From Cyanobium sp. (lineage in GTDB: Bacteria; Cyanobacteriota; Cyanobacteriia; PCC-6307; Cyanobiaceae), in NCBI GenBank assembly GCA_014191755.1, contig BJHE01000005.1:20850-84849 (forward strand): DNA of 64,000 nucleotides. The letters are read 5' to 3'. Each line of letters opens with the position of its first letter. The stretch's first letter is position 1. Both the position numbers and the translations under genes were made by a program. Below, piece after piece: positions 8,436 to 17,206 of this stretch. The notes under the pieces were generated by a model. It did not search any database. It worked only from the letters and a program-made list of their open reading frames with translations, and was not told the DNA's origin.

Positions 8436-9125
8436 TCACCCAGGGGGCTCACTAGATGGGGACCGTATCGGGCCAAAGCGCTGCAGGGGCCAGTAGCGCC
8501 AGAAGGCCGTGCCGATCACCTCCTGGCGGGGCAGGGGCCCCCAGACATGGGAGTCGAGGCTGGCGTTGCGGTTGTCCCCCAGGACCAGCAGGTGGCCCGG
8601 AGGAACCACGACCGGTCCGAATTCGTAGTCCATCGCCTCGGCACTCCAGTCGGGCTCCACCCGAGCGCCGTTGCGCAGCAGCCTCCCCGCCAGGATCTCG
8701 ACCCGGTCACCGGGTCCTGCCACCACACGCTTGATCAACGCGGAGCTGGGGCTATAGCCCGCATCAACCAGCTGGGCGGGGGGATGGAACACCACCACCG
8801 TGCCGGGCTTGAAATTGCCACCGAGATGGGGGCGGACCTTCTCCACCAGGATCCTGTCCTGCAATTGGAGGGTCGGAAGCATCGATCCAGAGGGTATCCA
8901 GCGCGGTTCCACCACCAGCCAGCGCAGCAGCAGCGCCACCATCAGCCAGAGAAGCAGGGAGAGCAGCTGACTTCGCAGGCCGTTTGTGGGCTCAGCGGCC
9001 AGCGCTTCGGCCTGGTTCCGGACCCCGCCCCGGGGCAGGTCAACCGATCCGGGTCCTGTCGGAGATTGCGCAGTCGGCTTTGAACTGCCGTCGTCCATCG
9101 GCGGGGGCTCGTGAGGATGATCCAT
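8436..9125 (-). CDS. lepB: Signal peptidase I
   Basis: Membrane-bound serine protease that removes signal peptides from exported proteins. At 229 residues it has a disordered, proline-rich N-terminus, one transmembrane helix (LLSLLLWLMVALLLRWLVV, about 52-70) and the extracytoplasmic catalytic domain. The nucleophile serine is in PSGSMLPTL, the general-base lysine in LIKRVVAGPGD, and the conserved box GDNRNASLDSHVWGPL is intact. It diverges from menD; the two starts are only 26 bases apart, so their promoters must overlap each other or the coding ends. Confidence 0.93.
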   Translation of the reverse strand: MDHPHEPPPMDDGSSKPTAQSPTGPGSVDLPRGGVRNQAEALAAEPTNGLRSQLLSLLLWLMVALLLRWLVVEPRWIPSGSMLPTLQLQDRILVEKVRPHLGGNFKPGTVVVFHPPAQLVDAGYSPSSALIKRVVAGPGDRVEILAGRLLRNGARVEPDWSAEAMDYEFGPVVVPPGHLLVLGDNRNASLDSHVWGPLPRQEVIGTAFWRYWPLQRFGPIRSPSSEPPG

Positions 9126-9151
9126 GCATCCATCCTCTCGTCCCTGCCGCC

Positions 9152-11050
9152 GTGGCCGCGGAATCCTCCCCTGTCGATCGGGCCGAAGCGAACCTCAGGG
9201 CCGCCCTGCTGCTCCTGGGAGCCCTCCAGCGGGCCGGCCTCGGGAAAGCAGTGCTGTGTCCGGGCAGCCGTTCGGCCCCGCTGGCGTTAGCGGCGGGCCT
9301 GCTTCAGCATCGGCGACTTCGTCTGCACACCGCCCTCGATGAGCGTTCGGCCGCCTTCTTCGCCCTTGGGCTCGCCCGGGCCACAGGCGTGCCCGCCGCC
9401 GTGATCACCACCTCCGGATCGGCGGTGGCCCAGCTGTTGCCCGCCTGCGTGGAGGCCGACCATGGAGCCATTCCCTTGTTGCTGCTCAGCGCCGACCGGC
9501 CGGATCGGCTCAAGGGATGCGGGGCTAACCAGAGCGTGAACCAGGAAGACTTCCTCAGGGGCAGCTGCCGTTGGTTCGGCCAGGCATCCGGAACCGGCAT
9601 GGGGGGGATGGAGCCTGCCGATGTGGTGGCGCTGGCTGCCGAGGCCTATCTCAGGAGCCTCGGGGGGAACGGAGCGCTTCCGGCTGGCCCCGTGCACCTC
9701 AACCTGCCCTTCGACGAACCCCTGCATGTCGGTGCCGCTTCCCTGGCCTCCCTGGCCGACTCCCTCGCGATGGGGCCTGTCCTTCTGGGTGAGCCTGCGC
9801 TTTCGATTGGCGCGCCTACGACCACGCCAGCTCCGCCCAGCTCAGTGGCCGACACGGCCAGCTCGGTTGCCGAACCGGCTGGCTTGGTCCATGGGGCCAG
9901 GGCAGCTGTGAGCCCCTCAGCGGCCATTCCCGCCCTCGATCCCGACCGTCCCGGTGTGGTGGTGGCCGGCCCTTGGCGGGGCCGCCCGCAGGCCTGGCAA
10001 GCCCACCTGGATGCCCTGATCCTTTGGCAGCGGCGGAGCGGCTGGCCCGTGCTCGCCGATCCCCTCTCCGGCCTGCGGGGACAGGCGCAACTCATCTGCG
10101 TGGGCGGCTACGACCTCCTGCTGGAGTCCCCGGATCCGGTTCTCGCCCCCTCCCAGGTGTTGCGGCTCGGAAGCCTGCCCGCCAGCCGCCGGCTGGAGCG
10201 GTGGCTGGCGGGTCTGGATGCCGAGCAGGTGCTCGTGAGTGAAGGGGACTCGCGACCCCTCGATCCCCTGGCGGTGGTGAGAGCCCAGACGGCCGCGGGC
10301 TTGTGGGCCTGGGTGGGGGGCCAGCTCGAGGGCCCTCCGGCGGTGCCATCCGCCGCCGCCTGCCGTCTGGCGAAAACCTGGCGAGATGCGGAGGCGAGGC
10401 TCCAGGTTCTCCTGGATCAGGCGCTCAGCAACGGTCCGCCTTCGGCCGGTGCCTGGAATGAACCCGCCCTTGCCCGCCATCTCAGCCGCCTGCTGCCGCC
10501 TGGGCTGGCGGTGATGCTGGCCAACAGTTCGCCGGTGCGGGACTGGGAGACCTTCGCCGATCCCGCGGCACCGTCCCGGCCCATGGTGGGCTTTCGCGGC
10601 GCCTCAGGAATTGATGGAACCCTCTCGGAGGCCTGCGGCCTGGCGGAGGCCCTGGGCTCCTGTCTGCTGATCAGCGGCGATCTGGCCCTCCTGCACGACG
10701 CCAACGGCTGGCTATGGCGGCCCCAGCTGCAGGGGCGGCTCACGGTGCTGGTGATCGACAACGGCGGCGGCGGCATCTTCGAGCAGTTGCCGATCCGCGT
10801 CGAGCCCGCCGAGTTGCTTGATTTTGATCGTCTTTTCGCGATGCCCCAGCCGGTGGATCCCCTCGCCCTGGCCCAGGCCCATGGCGTGCCGGCCCGTCTG
10901 ATCGCCTCCCCTGCAGCTCTGCCGGAGGATCTCGCCTGGGCCCTGGCCCAGCCCTTCAGCCTGTTGGTGGTGCGTACGGATCGTCGCCACGACGCCGAGT
11001 TGCGCCGCCGGCTGCGCACAATGGCGGCACTCGCTTCCGCCTCCAGATGA
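9152..11050 (+). CDS. menD: 2-succinyl-5-enolpyruvyl-6-hydroxy-3-cyclohexene-1-carboxylate synthase (MenD)
   Basis: Thiamine-diphosphate enzyme of phylloquinone/menaquinone synthesis that joins isochorismate and 2-oxoglutarate. [39 protein letters not shown] and [21 protein letters not shown] identify the N-terminal domain. [12 protein letters not shown] followed by [14 protein letters not shown] is the ThDP-binding end. The ORF track opens at 8984, overlapping lepB; I prefer GTG 9152, which begins just before the conserved domain. An alanine/proline-rich insertion of about 50 residues (near 780-920 bases into the gene) separates the first two domains and is not typical of the family. The stop overlaps the menB start by four bases (ATGA). 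Confidence 0.93.
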   Translation: MAAESSPVDRAEANLRAALLLLGALQRAGLGKAVLCPGSRSAPLALAAGLLQHRRLRLHTALDERSAAFFALGLARATGVPAAVITTSGSAVAQLLPACVEADHGAIPLLLLSADRPDRLKGCGANQSVNQEDFLRGSCRWFGQASGTGMGGMEPADVVALAAEAYLRSLGGNGALPAGPVHLNLPFDEPLHVGAASLASLADSLAMGPVLLGEPALSIGAPTTTPAPPSSVADTASSVAEPAGLVHGARAAVSPSAAIPALDPDRPGVVVAGPWRGRPQAWQAHLDALILWQRRSGWPVLADPLSGLRGQAQLICVGGYDLLLESPDPVLAPSQVLRLGSLPASRRLERWLAGLDAEQVLVSEGDSRPLDPLAVVRAQTAAGLWAWVGGQLEGPPAVPSAAACRLAKTWRDAEARLQVLLDQALSNGPPSAGAWNEPALARHLSRLLPPGLAVMLANSSPVRDWETFADPAAPSRPMVGFRGASGIDGTLSEACGLAEALGSCLLISGDLALLHDANGWLWRPQLQGRLTVLVIDNGGGGIFEQLPIRVEPAELLDFDRLFAMPQPVDPLALAQAHGVPARLIASPAALPEDLAWALAQPFSLLVVRTDRRHDAELRRRLRTMAALASASR

Positions 11051-11913
11051 GCGCAGCGCCCCCCACCAGCCAACCGGCCCCGGTGCAGTGGGAAGCCGTA
11101 GGCACATACCGCGACATCCGCTTCCTGCGCAGCGAGGAGGGCATCGCCCGGATCAGCATCAACCGACCTGAAAAGCGCAACGCCTTCCGACCCGGCACGG
11201 TGCAGGAACTCTGTGATGCCTTGTCCCGGGTCCGCGATGACCCCGGCATCGGGGTGGTGCTGTTCACCGGCGACGGCCCCGCCGCCGATGGGGTGTGGGC
11301 CTTCTGCGCCGGCGGCGACCAGAGCGTGCGGGGCGACGGGGGTTACCTCGACGACACGGGCCTGCCCCGACTCAACGTGCTCGACCTGCAGCGCCTGATC
11401 CGCAGCCTGCCGAAGGTGGTGATCGCCTTGGTGGCCGGCTACGCGATCGGCGGTGGCCAGGTGCTTCACCTGCTCTGCGACCTCAGCTTGGCGGCCGATA
11501 ACGCCGTCTTCGGCCAGACCGGGCCCCGGGTGGGCAGTTTTGACGGGGGCTTCGGCGCCGGTTACCTCGCCCGGGTGGTGGGGCAGCGCAAGGCTCGGGA
11601 GATCTGGTTTCTCTGCCGCCGCTACGACGCCCGTGAAGCCCTGTCCATGGGGTTGGTGAATGCGGTGGTTCCCTTGGAGCGTCTGGAGGCCGAAGGGGTG
11701 GCCTGGGCCCGGGAGGTGCTGGCTCACAGCCCCACGGCGATCCGCTGCCTGAAGGCGGCCTTCAACGCCGAAACCGACGGCCTGGCCGGCATCCAGGAGC
11801 TGGCGGGGCAGGCCACCCATCTCTTTTACCGGACCGCCGAGGGCCAGGAGGGTCGCGATGCCTTCCTGGAGAAGCGAGATCCCGATTTTTCCCAGTGTGG
11901 GTGGTTGCCATGA
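11047..11913 (+). CDS. menB: 1,4-dihydroxy-2-naphthoyl-CoA synthase (MenB)
   Basis: Crotonase-fold enzyme that cyclises o-succinylbenzoyl-CoA to dihydroxynaphthoyl-CoA in phylloquinone synthesis. At 288 residues it has the expected length. [17 protein letters not shown], the oxyanion-hole loop [51 protein letters not shown] and the C-terminal [16 protein letters not shown] are characteristic of MenB rather than of a generic enoyl-CoA hydratase. It overlaps menD by four bases, which implies translational coupling and one operon for two consecutive branches of the pathway. Confidence 0.95.
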   Translation: MSAAPPTSQPAPVQWEAVGTYRDIRFLRSEEGIARISINRPEKRNAFRPGTVQELCDALSRVRDDPGIGVVLFTGDGPAADGVWAFCAGGDQSVRGDGGYLDDTGLPRLNVLDLQRLIRSLPKVVIALVAGYAIGGGQVLHLLCDLSLAADNAVFGQTGPRVGSFDGGFGAGYLARVVGQRKAREIWFLCRRYDAREALSMGLVNAVVPLERLEAEGVAWAREVLAHSPTAIRCLKAAFNAETDGLAGIQELAGQATHLFYRTAEGQEGRDAFLEKRDPDFSQCGWLP

Positions 11914-12007
11914 CGCTCGTCAGCCTCTGGCTGGGCTGGGTAAGGTGCGCCTTGTTCAGAACTTTGGCCGCCTGCCGGGATCCGTGTTCCCTTCATCGCT
12001 CAGGCCC

Positions 12008-12895
12008 ATGCAGGGCGAGCTTGGCCACCGGTTTCGTCCGCTGGCGGAGAGCTTCTCTCTGCCCGGCCGGCCCCTTGGCTTATGCCGCTTCCGGCTGCAT
12101 CTCGCACCGCTCCTGCTGATCTGGCTGCTGCCGTCGCTGACCAGCCCAGGGCAGGCCCAGCCCCTCTCGCCTGCTTCAGCCCTCCCCGAGCAGGCTGCTA
12201 CGCCAGCGTTGCAGGTGGCACCACCACCCCTAGGCGCGGCGGCCCTGCTCGGACCGGAACCGTTGAGCATCGGCGGCGACCCCATTCCAGCTGCACCGTC
12301 CCCGCTGCCGATGGCTCCGGCAGTCCTGGAGGGTCCCAGCGGCCCCTCACCCGCCGCCACCGCCCCCGGAGCCCGCCCCACGGTGGCGCCCACGGCCAGC
12401 CCCTCAGCCCCGCCGGCTACCGCGCCGTCCGCCGCTGCCACAGGACCCGCCACTCCGCTGGATCGGGCCGTCATCCTCGATCGCCAGCGGCGCCTGCTCA
12501 GCCTCATGGAGAACGGCCGGGTGGTGCGTCGTTTTCCTGTGGCCGTCGGCATGCCGGGCTGGGAAACACCGGTGGGCCGGTTTCAGGTGCTGAACAAAAC
12601 GGAAAATCCCGTGTGGGAGCACCCAGAGAAGGGCACGCACACCCCAGCCGGCCCAGCCAATCCCCTCGGCAGCCGCTGGATCGGCTTCCATCAGGACTGC
12701 CTCGGACGCCGCGGCTGGGACGGCGAACACATGCTCGATGTCAAGGGCTGTGTGGTGGCCGGCTTCCACGGCACCCCCCATCGCTGGACCGTGGGCCAGG
12801 CCCTCTCCCACGGCTGCGTGCGTCTGTATGAGGAGCATGTGCGGCAGGTGTTCGATTTCGTGTCGATCGGCACACCGGTCACCGTGCTCCCCTGA
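12008..12895 (+). CDS. L,D-transpeptidase (YkuD domain), exported
   Basis: Predicted exported enzyme that cross-links peptidoglycan stems or anchors proteins to them. I use ATG 12008; the longer ORF from 11858 overlaps menB and adds no conserved sequence. A hydrophobic stretch LAPLLLIWLLPSLTSPGQA (about 34-53) looks like a signal peptide or anchor. A proline/alanine/serine-rich linker of about 90 residues follows, then the YkuD domain, which ends with HRWTVGQALSHGCVRLYEEHV and so carries the catalytic SHGC(V)R box. The linker presumably spans the periplasm. About 295 residues. Confidence 0.85.
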   Translation: MQGELGHRFRPLAESFSLPGRPLGLCRFRLHLAPLLLIWLLPSLTSPGQAQPLSPASALPEQAATPALQVAPPPLGAAALLGPEPLSIGGDPIPAAPSPLPMAPAVLEGPSGPSPAATAPGARPTVAPTASPSAPPATAPSAAATGPATPLDRAVILDRQRRLLSLMENGRVVRRFPVAVGMPGWETPVGRFQVLNKTENPVWEHPEKGTHTPAGPANPLGSRWIGFHQDCLGRRGWDGEHMLDVKGCVVAGFHGTPHRWTVGQALSHGCVRLYEEHVRQVFDFVSIGTPVTVLP

Positions 12896-12961
12896 GGACC
12901 GAATCCGGCTGATTGCCGGCAGATGAGGTCCGTACACTGGCTCCCACCATGCCTTGGAAGG

Positions 12962-14506
12962 ATGCGGGTTCTTTTCGCCGCGGCCGAATGCGCCCCGATG
13001 GTCAAGGTGGGGGGGATGGGCGACGTGGTGGGATCCCTGCCGCCGGCCCTGGCGGACCTGGGCCATGACGTGCGCATCATGATGCCGGGCTATGGAAAAT
13101 TGTGGAGCCGGTTGCAGATCAGCCCGGAGCCGATCTGGCGCGGCCACACGATGGGCACGGACTTCTCCATCTTCGAGACCCGACATCCCACCAATGGCCT
13201 GCCCATCTATCTGGTGGGTCATCCCGTGTTCGATCCTGAGCGGATCTACGGAGGTGAAGATGAAGACTGGCGTTTCACCTTCTTTGCCAGCGCCACCGCT
13301 GAATTTGCCTGGAACGGTGGCTGGAAGCCCCAGGTGCTGCACTGCCACGACTGGCATACCGGCATGATTCCGGTGTGGATGCATCAGGACCCGGAAATCA
13401 GCACGGTCTTCACCATCCACAACCTCAGGTACCAGGGGCCCTGGCGCTGGAAGCTCGACCGCATGACCTGGTGTCCCTGGTACATGCAGGGAGACCACAC
13501 GATAGCGGCGGCCCTGCTCTATGCCGACCGCGTCAATGCGGTGTCGCCCACTTATGCCCAGGAGATACGCACCTCCGAGTACGGCGAGAAGCTCGAGGGG
13601 CTGCTGAACTACATCAGCGGCAAGCTGCGCGGCATCCTCAACGGCATCGACACAAGCGACTGGGATCCGTCCACCGACTCGGCCCTGGCCTCCACCTTCA
13701 GCTCCCGCAACCTGGAGGGCCGGGCGGCGAACAAGGCCTTGCTCCAGGAGCGGATGGGACTGACGGTCAATCCCGACACCTACCTGATGGGCATGGTGAG
13801 CCGTCTGGTGGACCAGAAGGGGGTCGACCTGCTGCTGCAGGTGGCCGATCGGGTGCTGGCCTACACCGACAGCCAGTTCGTGGTGCTCGGCACGGGCGAT
13901 CGCGGCTACGAATCGGGCCTCTGGCAGATGGCGTCCCGCCACCCCGGCCGCTTCTCGGTGTTCCTCACCTATGACGACTCTCTCTCCCGCCTGATCTACG
14001 GCGGCACGGATGCCTTCCTGATGCCCAGCCGCTTCGAGCCCTGCGGCATCAGCCAGCTGTTGGCGATGCGCTACGGCTCGATCCCGGTGGTGCGCAAGGT
14101 GGGCGGGCTGGTGGACACGGTGCCTCCCCACGATCCCCGCGCCCACACCGGCACGGGTTTCTGCTTCGACCGCTACGAGCCAGTGGACTTCTACACAGCG
14201 ATCGTGCGCTCCTGGGAAGCCTTCCGCCATGCCGACAGTTGGCACGAACTGCAGCGCCGCGCCATGGAGCAGGACTTCAGCTGGGAGCGTTCAGCCCGTG
14301 AATACGACGCGATGTACCGCGAGGTGTGCGGGTTGAAGGAACCCACCCCGGCGGCTGAGGAGGTGGAGCGCTTTTCCCAGGGGCAGGGGGCTGACCCCAG
14401 CCTGCGCCAGGGAGTCACCAACCAGGAGCTGGAGATCGGCCCAGACTCCGAGCCGTCCCGTTCCCGCAATCCCCTCTCGCTGCTGCGCCGCCTCAGCGAG
14501 GGTTGA
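12962..14506 (+). CDS. glgA: Glycogen synthase (ADP-glucose type)
   Basis: Transfers glucose from ADP-glucose to growing glycogen (GT5). The start ATG 12962 follows GGAAGG and gives the classic N-terminus [27 protein letters not shown], with the KxGG substrate loop. [35 protein letters not shown], the nucleotide region [19 protein letters not shown] and [27 protein letters not shown] are all present. About 514 residues, with a short variable tail. It stands between the L,D-transpeptidase and a conserved hypothetical gene on the same strand. A hairpin follows the stop. Confidence 0.96.
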   Translation: MRVLFAAAECAPMVKVGGMGDVVGSLPPALADLGHDVRIMMPGYGKLWSRLQISPEPIWRGHTMGTDFSIFETRHPTNGLPIYLVGHPVFDPERIYGGEDEDWRFTFFASATAEFAWNGGWKPQVLHCHDWHTGMIPVWMHQDPEISTVFTIHNLRYQGPWRWKLDRMTWCPWYMQGDHTIAAALLYADRVNAVSPTYAQEIRTSEYGEKLEGLLNYISGKLRGILNGIDTSDWDPSTDSALASTFSSRNLEGRAANKALLQERMGLTVNPDTYLMGMVSRLVDQKGVDLLLQVADRVLAYTDSQFVVLGTGDRGYESGLWQMASRHPGRFSVFLTYDDSLSRLIYGGTDAFLMPSRFEPCGISQLLAMRYGSIPVVRKVGGLVDTVPPHDPRAHTGTGFCFDRYEPVDFYTAIVRSWEAFRHADSWHELQRRAMEQDFSWERSAREYDAMYREVCGLKEPTPAAEEVERFSQGQGADPSLRQGVTNQELEIGPDSEPSRSRNPLSLLRRLSEG

Positions 14507-14512
14507 GCGGCC

Positions 14513-14538
14513 CCTGAGCGGCGACCTTCCCGCTCAGG
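14513..14538 (+). terminator. Hairpin after glgA (possible terminator or attenuator)
   Basis: A perfect 9-base inverted repeat, CCTGAGCGG / CCGCTCAGG, with an 8-base loop begins seven bases after the glgA stop and ends 12 bases before the next ATG. No T-tract follows, so intrinsic termination is uncertain; it may instead limit readthrough or protect the glgA transcript end. Confidence 0.45.
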
Positions 14539-14550
14539 TTCAGGAACTCC

Positions 14551-15603
14551 ATGGCATCCCCTGCGTATTCCCGCGAGGAACCTTCCTCCCGGGAGGAACC
14601 CTCCTCCCCCCTGCCGGCTCCCTACGAGGATCCCTGGAGGCGTTTGGCCACCGACCTGGCCGCCGTGTTCGCCACCGCCAGGCTGAAGGCCCAGGAACTC
14701 TGGCGGCTCAATGGCGAGGGCACTCTGGCCACACCGGCCTTCTGGCCCAGGGGTTTGGCCGCCTTGTTCTGGCCATTGCTGCTGGCACTGTGTCTTCTTC
14801 TGCTGGTGGGATTGGCCCTGCGGCTGCCGGGAGGGCGGGGAGGGCCCTCGGCAGACCCTGCGGTCGAGCGGACTCCGGCTGCGGCCCCGCAAGCTCCCGG
14901 TCAGGGGATGGGCTCCTGGCCCCCGGGAATCCCCGGCACCAGCCAGGCCCCAGATCTCCTTCAGGCCGATCAACTCCAGGGCGATGTCGCTGCGCCGCCG
15001 CCTCCCTCGACCCTGGTGATCCCGGCGGACACGGGTTCGGCTGGGGGCCCAGCGGCGGCTGTCAGACCCGTTGATCGGGGTGGCAGATCCACGGGTCTGC
15101 CGACCCCGTGGCCCTGGAGGCAGGGGCGTGGCGGCGATCAGGCCGAAGGGGCAGCTGGCAGGCCAGAGATGGTGCAACCCGGGGCCGACCCCGCGCCGGA
15201 CCCGACTGCTGGCGCCCCATCCCGGACCGTTGCTGGTGATTCCTACCCGCTGGGTTCCGGGGACGGACTCGGTGCCGGGAGCGCTGCCGACAGTGCGGCC
15301 GACAGTGCGGCGGTGCCAGCTGCTTCGCCCCTGGCTGAACTGGTGGGGGCCGACCCTCCCGCTTGGGTTCTGGCTCTGGAGCAACGGCCCGCGGAAGGTC
15401 TGCTGCGGCTGCGGCTTGCCGGCGGTTTTGGCGCGCTGCCCCTCGCCGAGCGCCGCAGCCTGGCGGAGCGGTGGCTGGAGCGCGCTCGGGAGCTGGGCTA
15501 TGAGCGCCTTGAACTGGTGGAGCCGGCCGGGCGCCTGCTAGCCCGGCCCGCCCGGGTGGGCTCGGGCATGATCCTGCTCGACGCCGACTCCACCCCTCCA
15601 TGA
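14551..15603 (+). CDS. Single-pass membrane protein, unknown function
   Basis: A 350-residue protein of a type seen beside murF in picocyanobacteria (inference from arrangement). It has a short charged N-terminus, then a conserved-looking segment YEDPWRRLATDLAAVFATARLKAQELWRLNGEG. One transmembrane helix follows (LFWPLLLALCLLLLVGLALRLPG, about 72-94), then a long proline/alanine/glycine-rich linker. The compact C-terminal domain (SPLAELVGADPPAWVLALEQRPAEGLLRLRL to the end) is probably the functional part. The N-terminus is likely cytoplasmic. The stop overlaps the murF ATG by four bases, so it is translated together with murF, which hints at a cell-envelope role. Confidence 0.65.
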   Translation: MASPAYSREEPSSREEPSSPLPAPYEDPWRRLATDLAAVFATARLKAQELWRLNGEGTLATPAFWPRGLAALFWPLLLALCLLLLVGLALRLPGGRGGPSADPAVERTPAAAPQAPGQGMGSWPPGIPGTSQAPDLLQADQLQGDVAAPPPPSTLVIPADTGSAGGPAAAVRPVDRGGRSTGLPTPWPWRQGRGGDQAEGAAGRPEMVQPGADPAPDPTAGAPSRTVAGDSYPLGSGDGLGAGSAADSAADSAAVPAASPLAELVGADPPAWVLALEQRPAEGLLRLRLAGGFGALPLAERRSLAERWLERARELGYERLELVEPAGRLLARPARVGSGMILLDADSTPP

Positions 15604-17087
15604 CCCTGCCCCTGGATCCCCTGTTGGCGCTCTGGGGCGAGCCCCTCGGTGAGCCAACCCGGCGTCCCGCCAGCCTGGCTGCGGTGAGCACCGACAGCCG
15701 CGCCGACCTCAACGGTGCCCTGTTCGTGCCGCTGGTGGGGGAGCGGTTTGATGGCCATCGCTTTCTGGAGACGGCCCTGGCCGGCGGGGCCGCCGCCGCC
15801 GTGGCCCAGCGCGACCGCTTGAACCCCGAACAGCTGGAGGCCGTGGTTGCCCTCGGCCGGCCCGTGTGGCTTGTAGACGACACGCTGCTGGCCTATCAGG
15901 AACTCGGCCGCCTCTGGCGCCGCCAACTGGGTGTGCCGGTGGTGGCCGTGACGGGTTCGGCCGGCAAGACCACCACCCGCGAACTGATCCGCGCCTCCCT
16001 GGCCTGCCTGGGGCCGGTGGTGGCCAGCAGCGGCAACGAAAACAACGATGTGGGGGCCCCGCTCACCCTGTTGAAGGCCGATGCCACCACCCGTGCCCTG
16101 GTGGTGGAGATGGGGATGCGGGGCCTCGGTGAGATCGAGCGGCTGAGCCGTTGCGCCGAGCCCGACGTGGCCGTGATCACCAACATCGGCACCGCCCACA
16201 TCGGCCGGCTCGGCAGCCGCGAGGCGATCGCCACCGCCAAGTGTGAGATCAGCGCGGCCCTGCGGCCCGATGGGCTGTTGGTGATCCCGGCCGGCGATTC
16301 TCTGCTGGAGGCGGCCCTGGCTGCCTGCTGGAGCGGAAGGGTGCAGCGGGTGGCTCTGGCCGACGACGAGCTGGCGCCAGGAACGCCGCCAGCGGACCTG
16401 GAGGGCAGGCTGGTGGCGCCCTCCCCAGCCTCTGATGGCGACACCGAGCGGCCTGGAGCCGAGCGCCCTGAAGCCGAGCGCCAGGCCCCTCAGCACCAGG
16501 CCGCTGAGCGCCTGGAGGTTGAGGGCCTGCCGCCGATGAGCCTGCCCCTGGCGGGCCGCCACAACGCTCGCAATCTGCTGTTGGCTTTGGCGGTGGCCCT
16601 GGAGCTGGGGGTGGCGCCCGCCGCCCTGAGCGACCTGACGGTGGAGGTGCCGGGCGGCCGCAACCGGAGGCTGCAGCTGGGTGGCGTGACCGTGCTGGAT
16701 GAGACCTACAACGCCTCTCCGGAGGCGATGTTGGCGGCCCTCGACCTGCTGGCGTCCCAGCCCCTGGCGGTTGGGGCGGCCCGCTATGCGGTGCTGGGCA
16801 CGATGCTTGAGCTGGGGGAGAGCAGCCTGGCGCTGCATCGACAGGTGGCCGAGCGGGCCCGCAACCTGGGCTTGGAAGGGCTGGTGATCGTGGATGGGGG
16901 GGCCGAAGGGGCGGCGATGCTGGAGGCGGCCGCTGGTCTGGAGCGGCTGGTGCGGGTGGCGCGGCCCGAGGAGGCGCTCGAGCCCCTGTTGGGCTGGCTA
17001 CGGCCCGGCGATGCCCTGTTGCTCAAGGCGAGCCGCGGCGTGGCGCTAGAGCGGTTGCTTCCGCTGCTGCAGGAGCGGCTGGGCTGA
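15600..17087 (+). CDS. murF: UDP-N-acetylmuramoyl-tripeptide--D-alanyl-D-alanine ligase (MurF)
   Basis: Cytoplasmic ATP-dependent ligase that adds D-Ala-D-Ala to the UDP-MurNAc-tripeptide. The N-terminal domain has VSTDSRADLNGALFVPLVGERFDGHRF, the ATP-binding loop is VVAVTGSAGKTTTRELI, and NENNDVGAPLTLL, LVVEMGMRGLGEIERL and ITNIGTAHIGRLGS are diagnostic. DETYNASPEAMLAAL marks the C-terminal domain. At 495 residues it is longer than usual because a charged, repetitive insertion (about 45 residues, PGAERPEAERQAPQHQAAER) interrupts the central domain before SLPLAGRHNARN. Its start overlaps the preceding gene. Confidence 0.95.
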   Translation: MTLPLDPLLALWGEPLGEPTRRPASLAAVSTDSRADLNGALFVPLVGERFDGHRFLETALAGGAAAAVAQRDRLNPEQLEAVVALGRPVWLVDDTLLAYQELGRLWRRQLGVPVVAVTGSAGKTTTRELIRASLACLGPVVASSGNENNDVGAPLTLLKADATTRALVVEMGMRGLGEIERLSRCAEPDVAVITNIGTAHIGRLGSREAIATAKCEISAALRPDGLLVIPAGDSLLEAALAACWSGRVQRVALADDELAPGTPPADLEGRLVAPSPASDGDTERPGAERPEAERQAPQHQAAERLEVEGLPPMSLPLAGRHNARNLLLALAVALELGVAPAALSDLTVEVPGGRNRRLQLGGVTVLDETYNASPEAMLAALDLLASQPLAVGAARYAVLGTMLELGESSLALHRQVAERARNLGLEGLVIVDGGAEGAAMLEAAAGLERLVRVARPEEALEPLLGWLRPGDALLLKASRGVALERLLPLLQERLG

Positions 17088-17099
17088 TCGGAAGATCAG
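17084..17099. terminator. Small hairpin at the murF end
   Basis: CTGATC-GGAA-GATCAG is a perfect 6-base stem with a 4-base loop spanning the murF stop codon, in a 119-base gap between two convergent genes. There is no T-tract. It may act as a weak bidirectional terminator. Confidence 0.3.
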
Positions 17100-17206
17100 T
17101 GGGGCGAGCGAGCGACTTGGTGGATCGAGAGGCGCACCAATGGGGCGTGGAGGAGGGCCGATGCCCCCGGCGAACCGGCGTGGGGCGGGAAGGCCAGGCC
17201 CGATTC

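Noticed and set aside
10417-11820. Minus-strand ORF of 467 aa opposite menD and menB
   Set aside because: Shadow of two well-supported genes; composition is that of an antisense frame.
12404-14245. Minus-strand ORF of 613 aa opposite the L,D-transpeptidase and glgA
   Set aside because: Both plus-strand genes have full family motifs; the antisense product is histidine-rich and unrecognisable.
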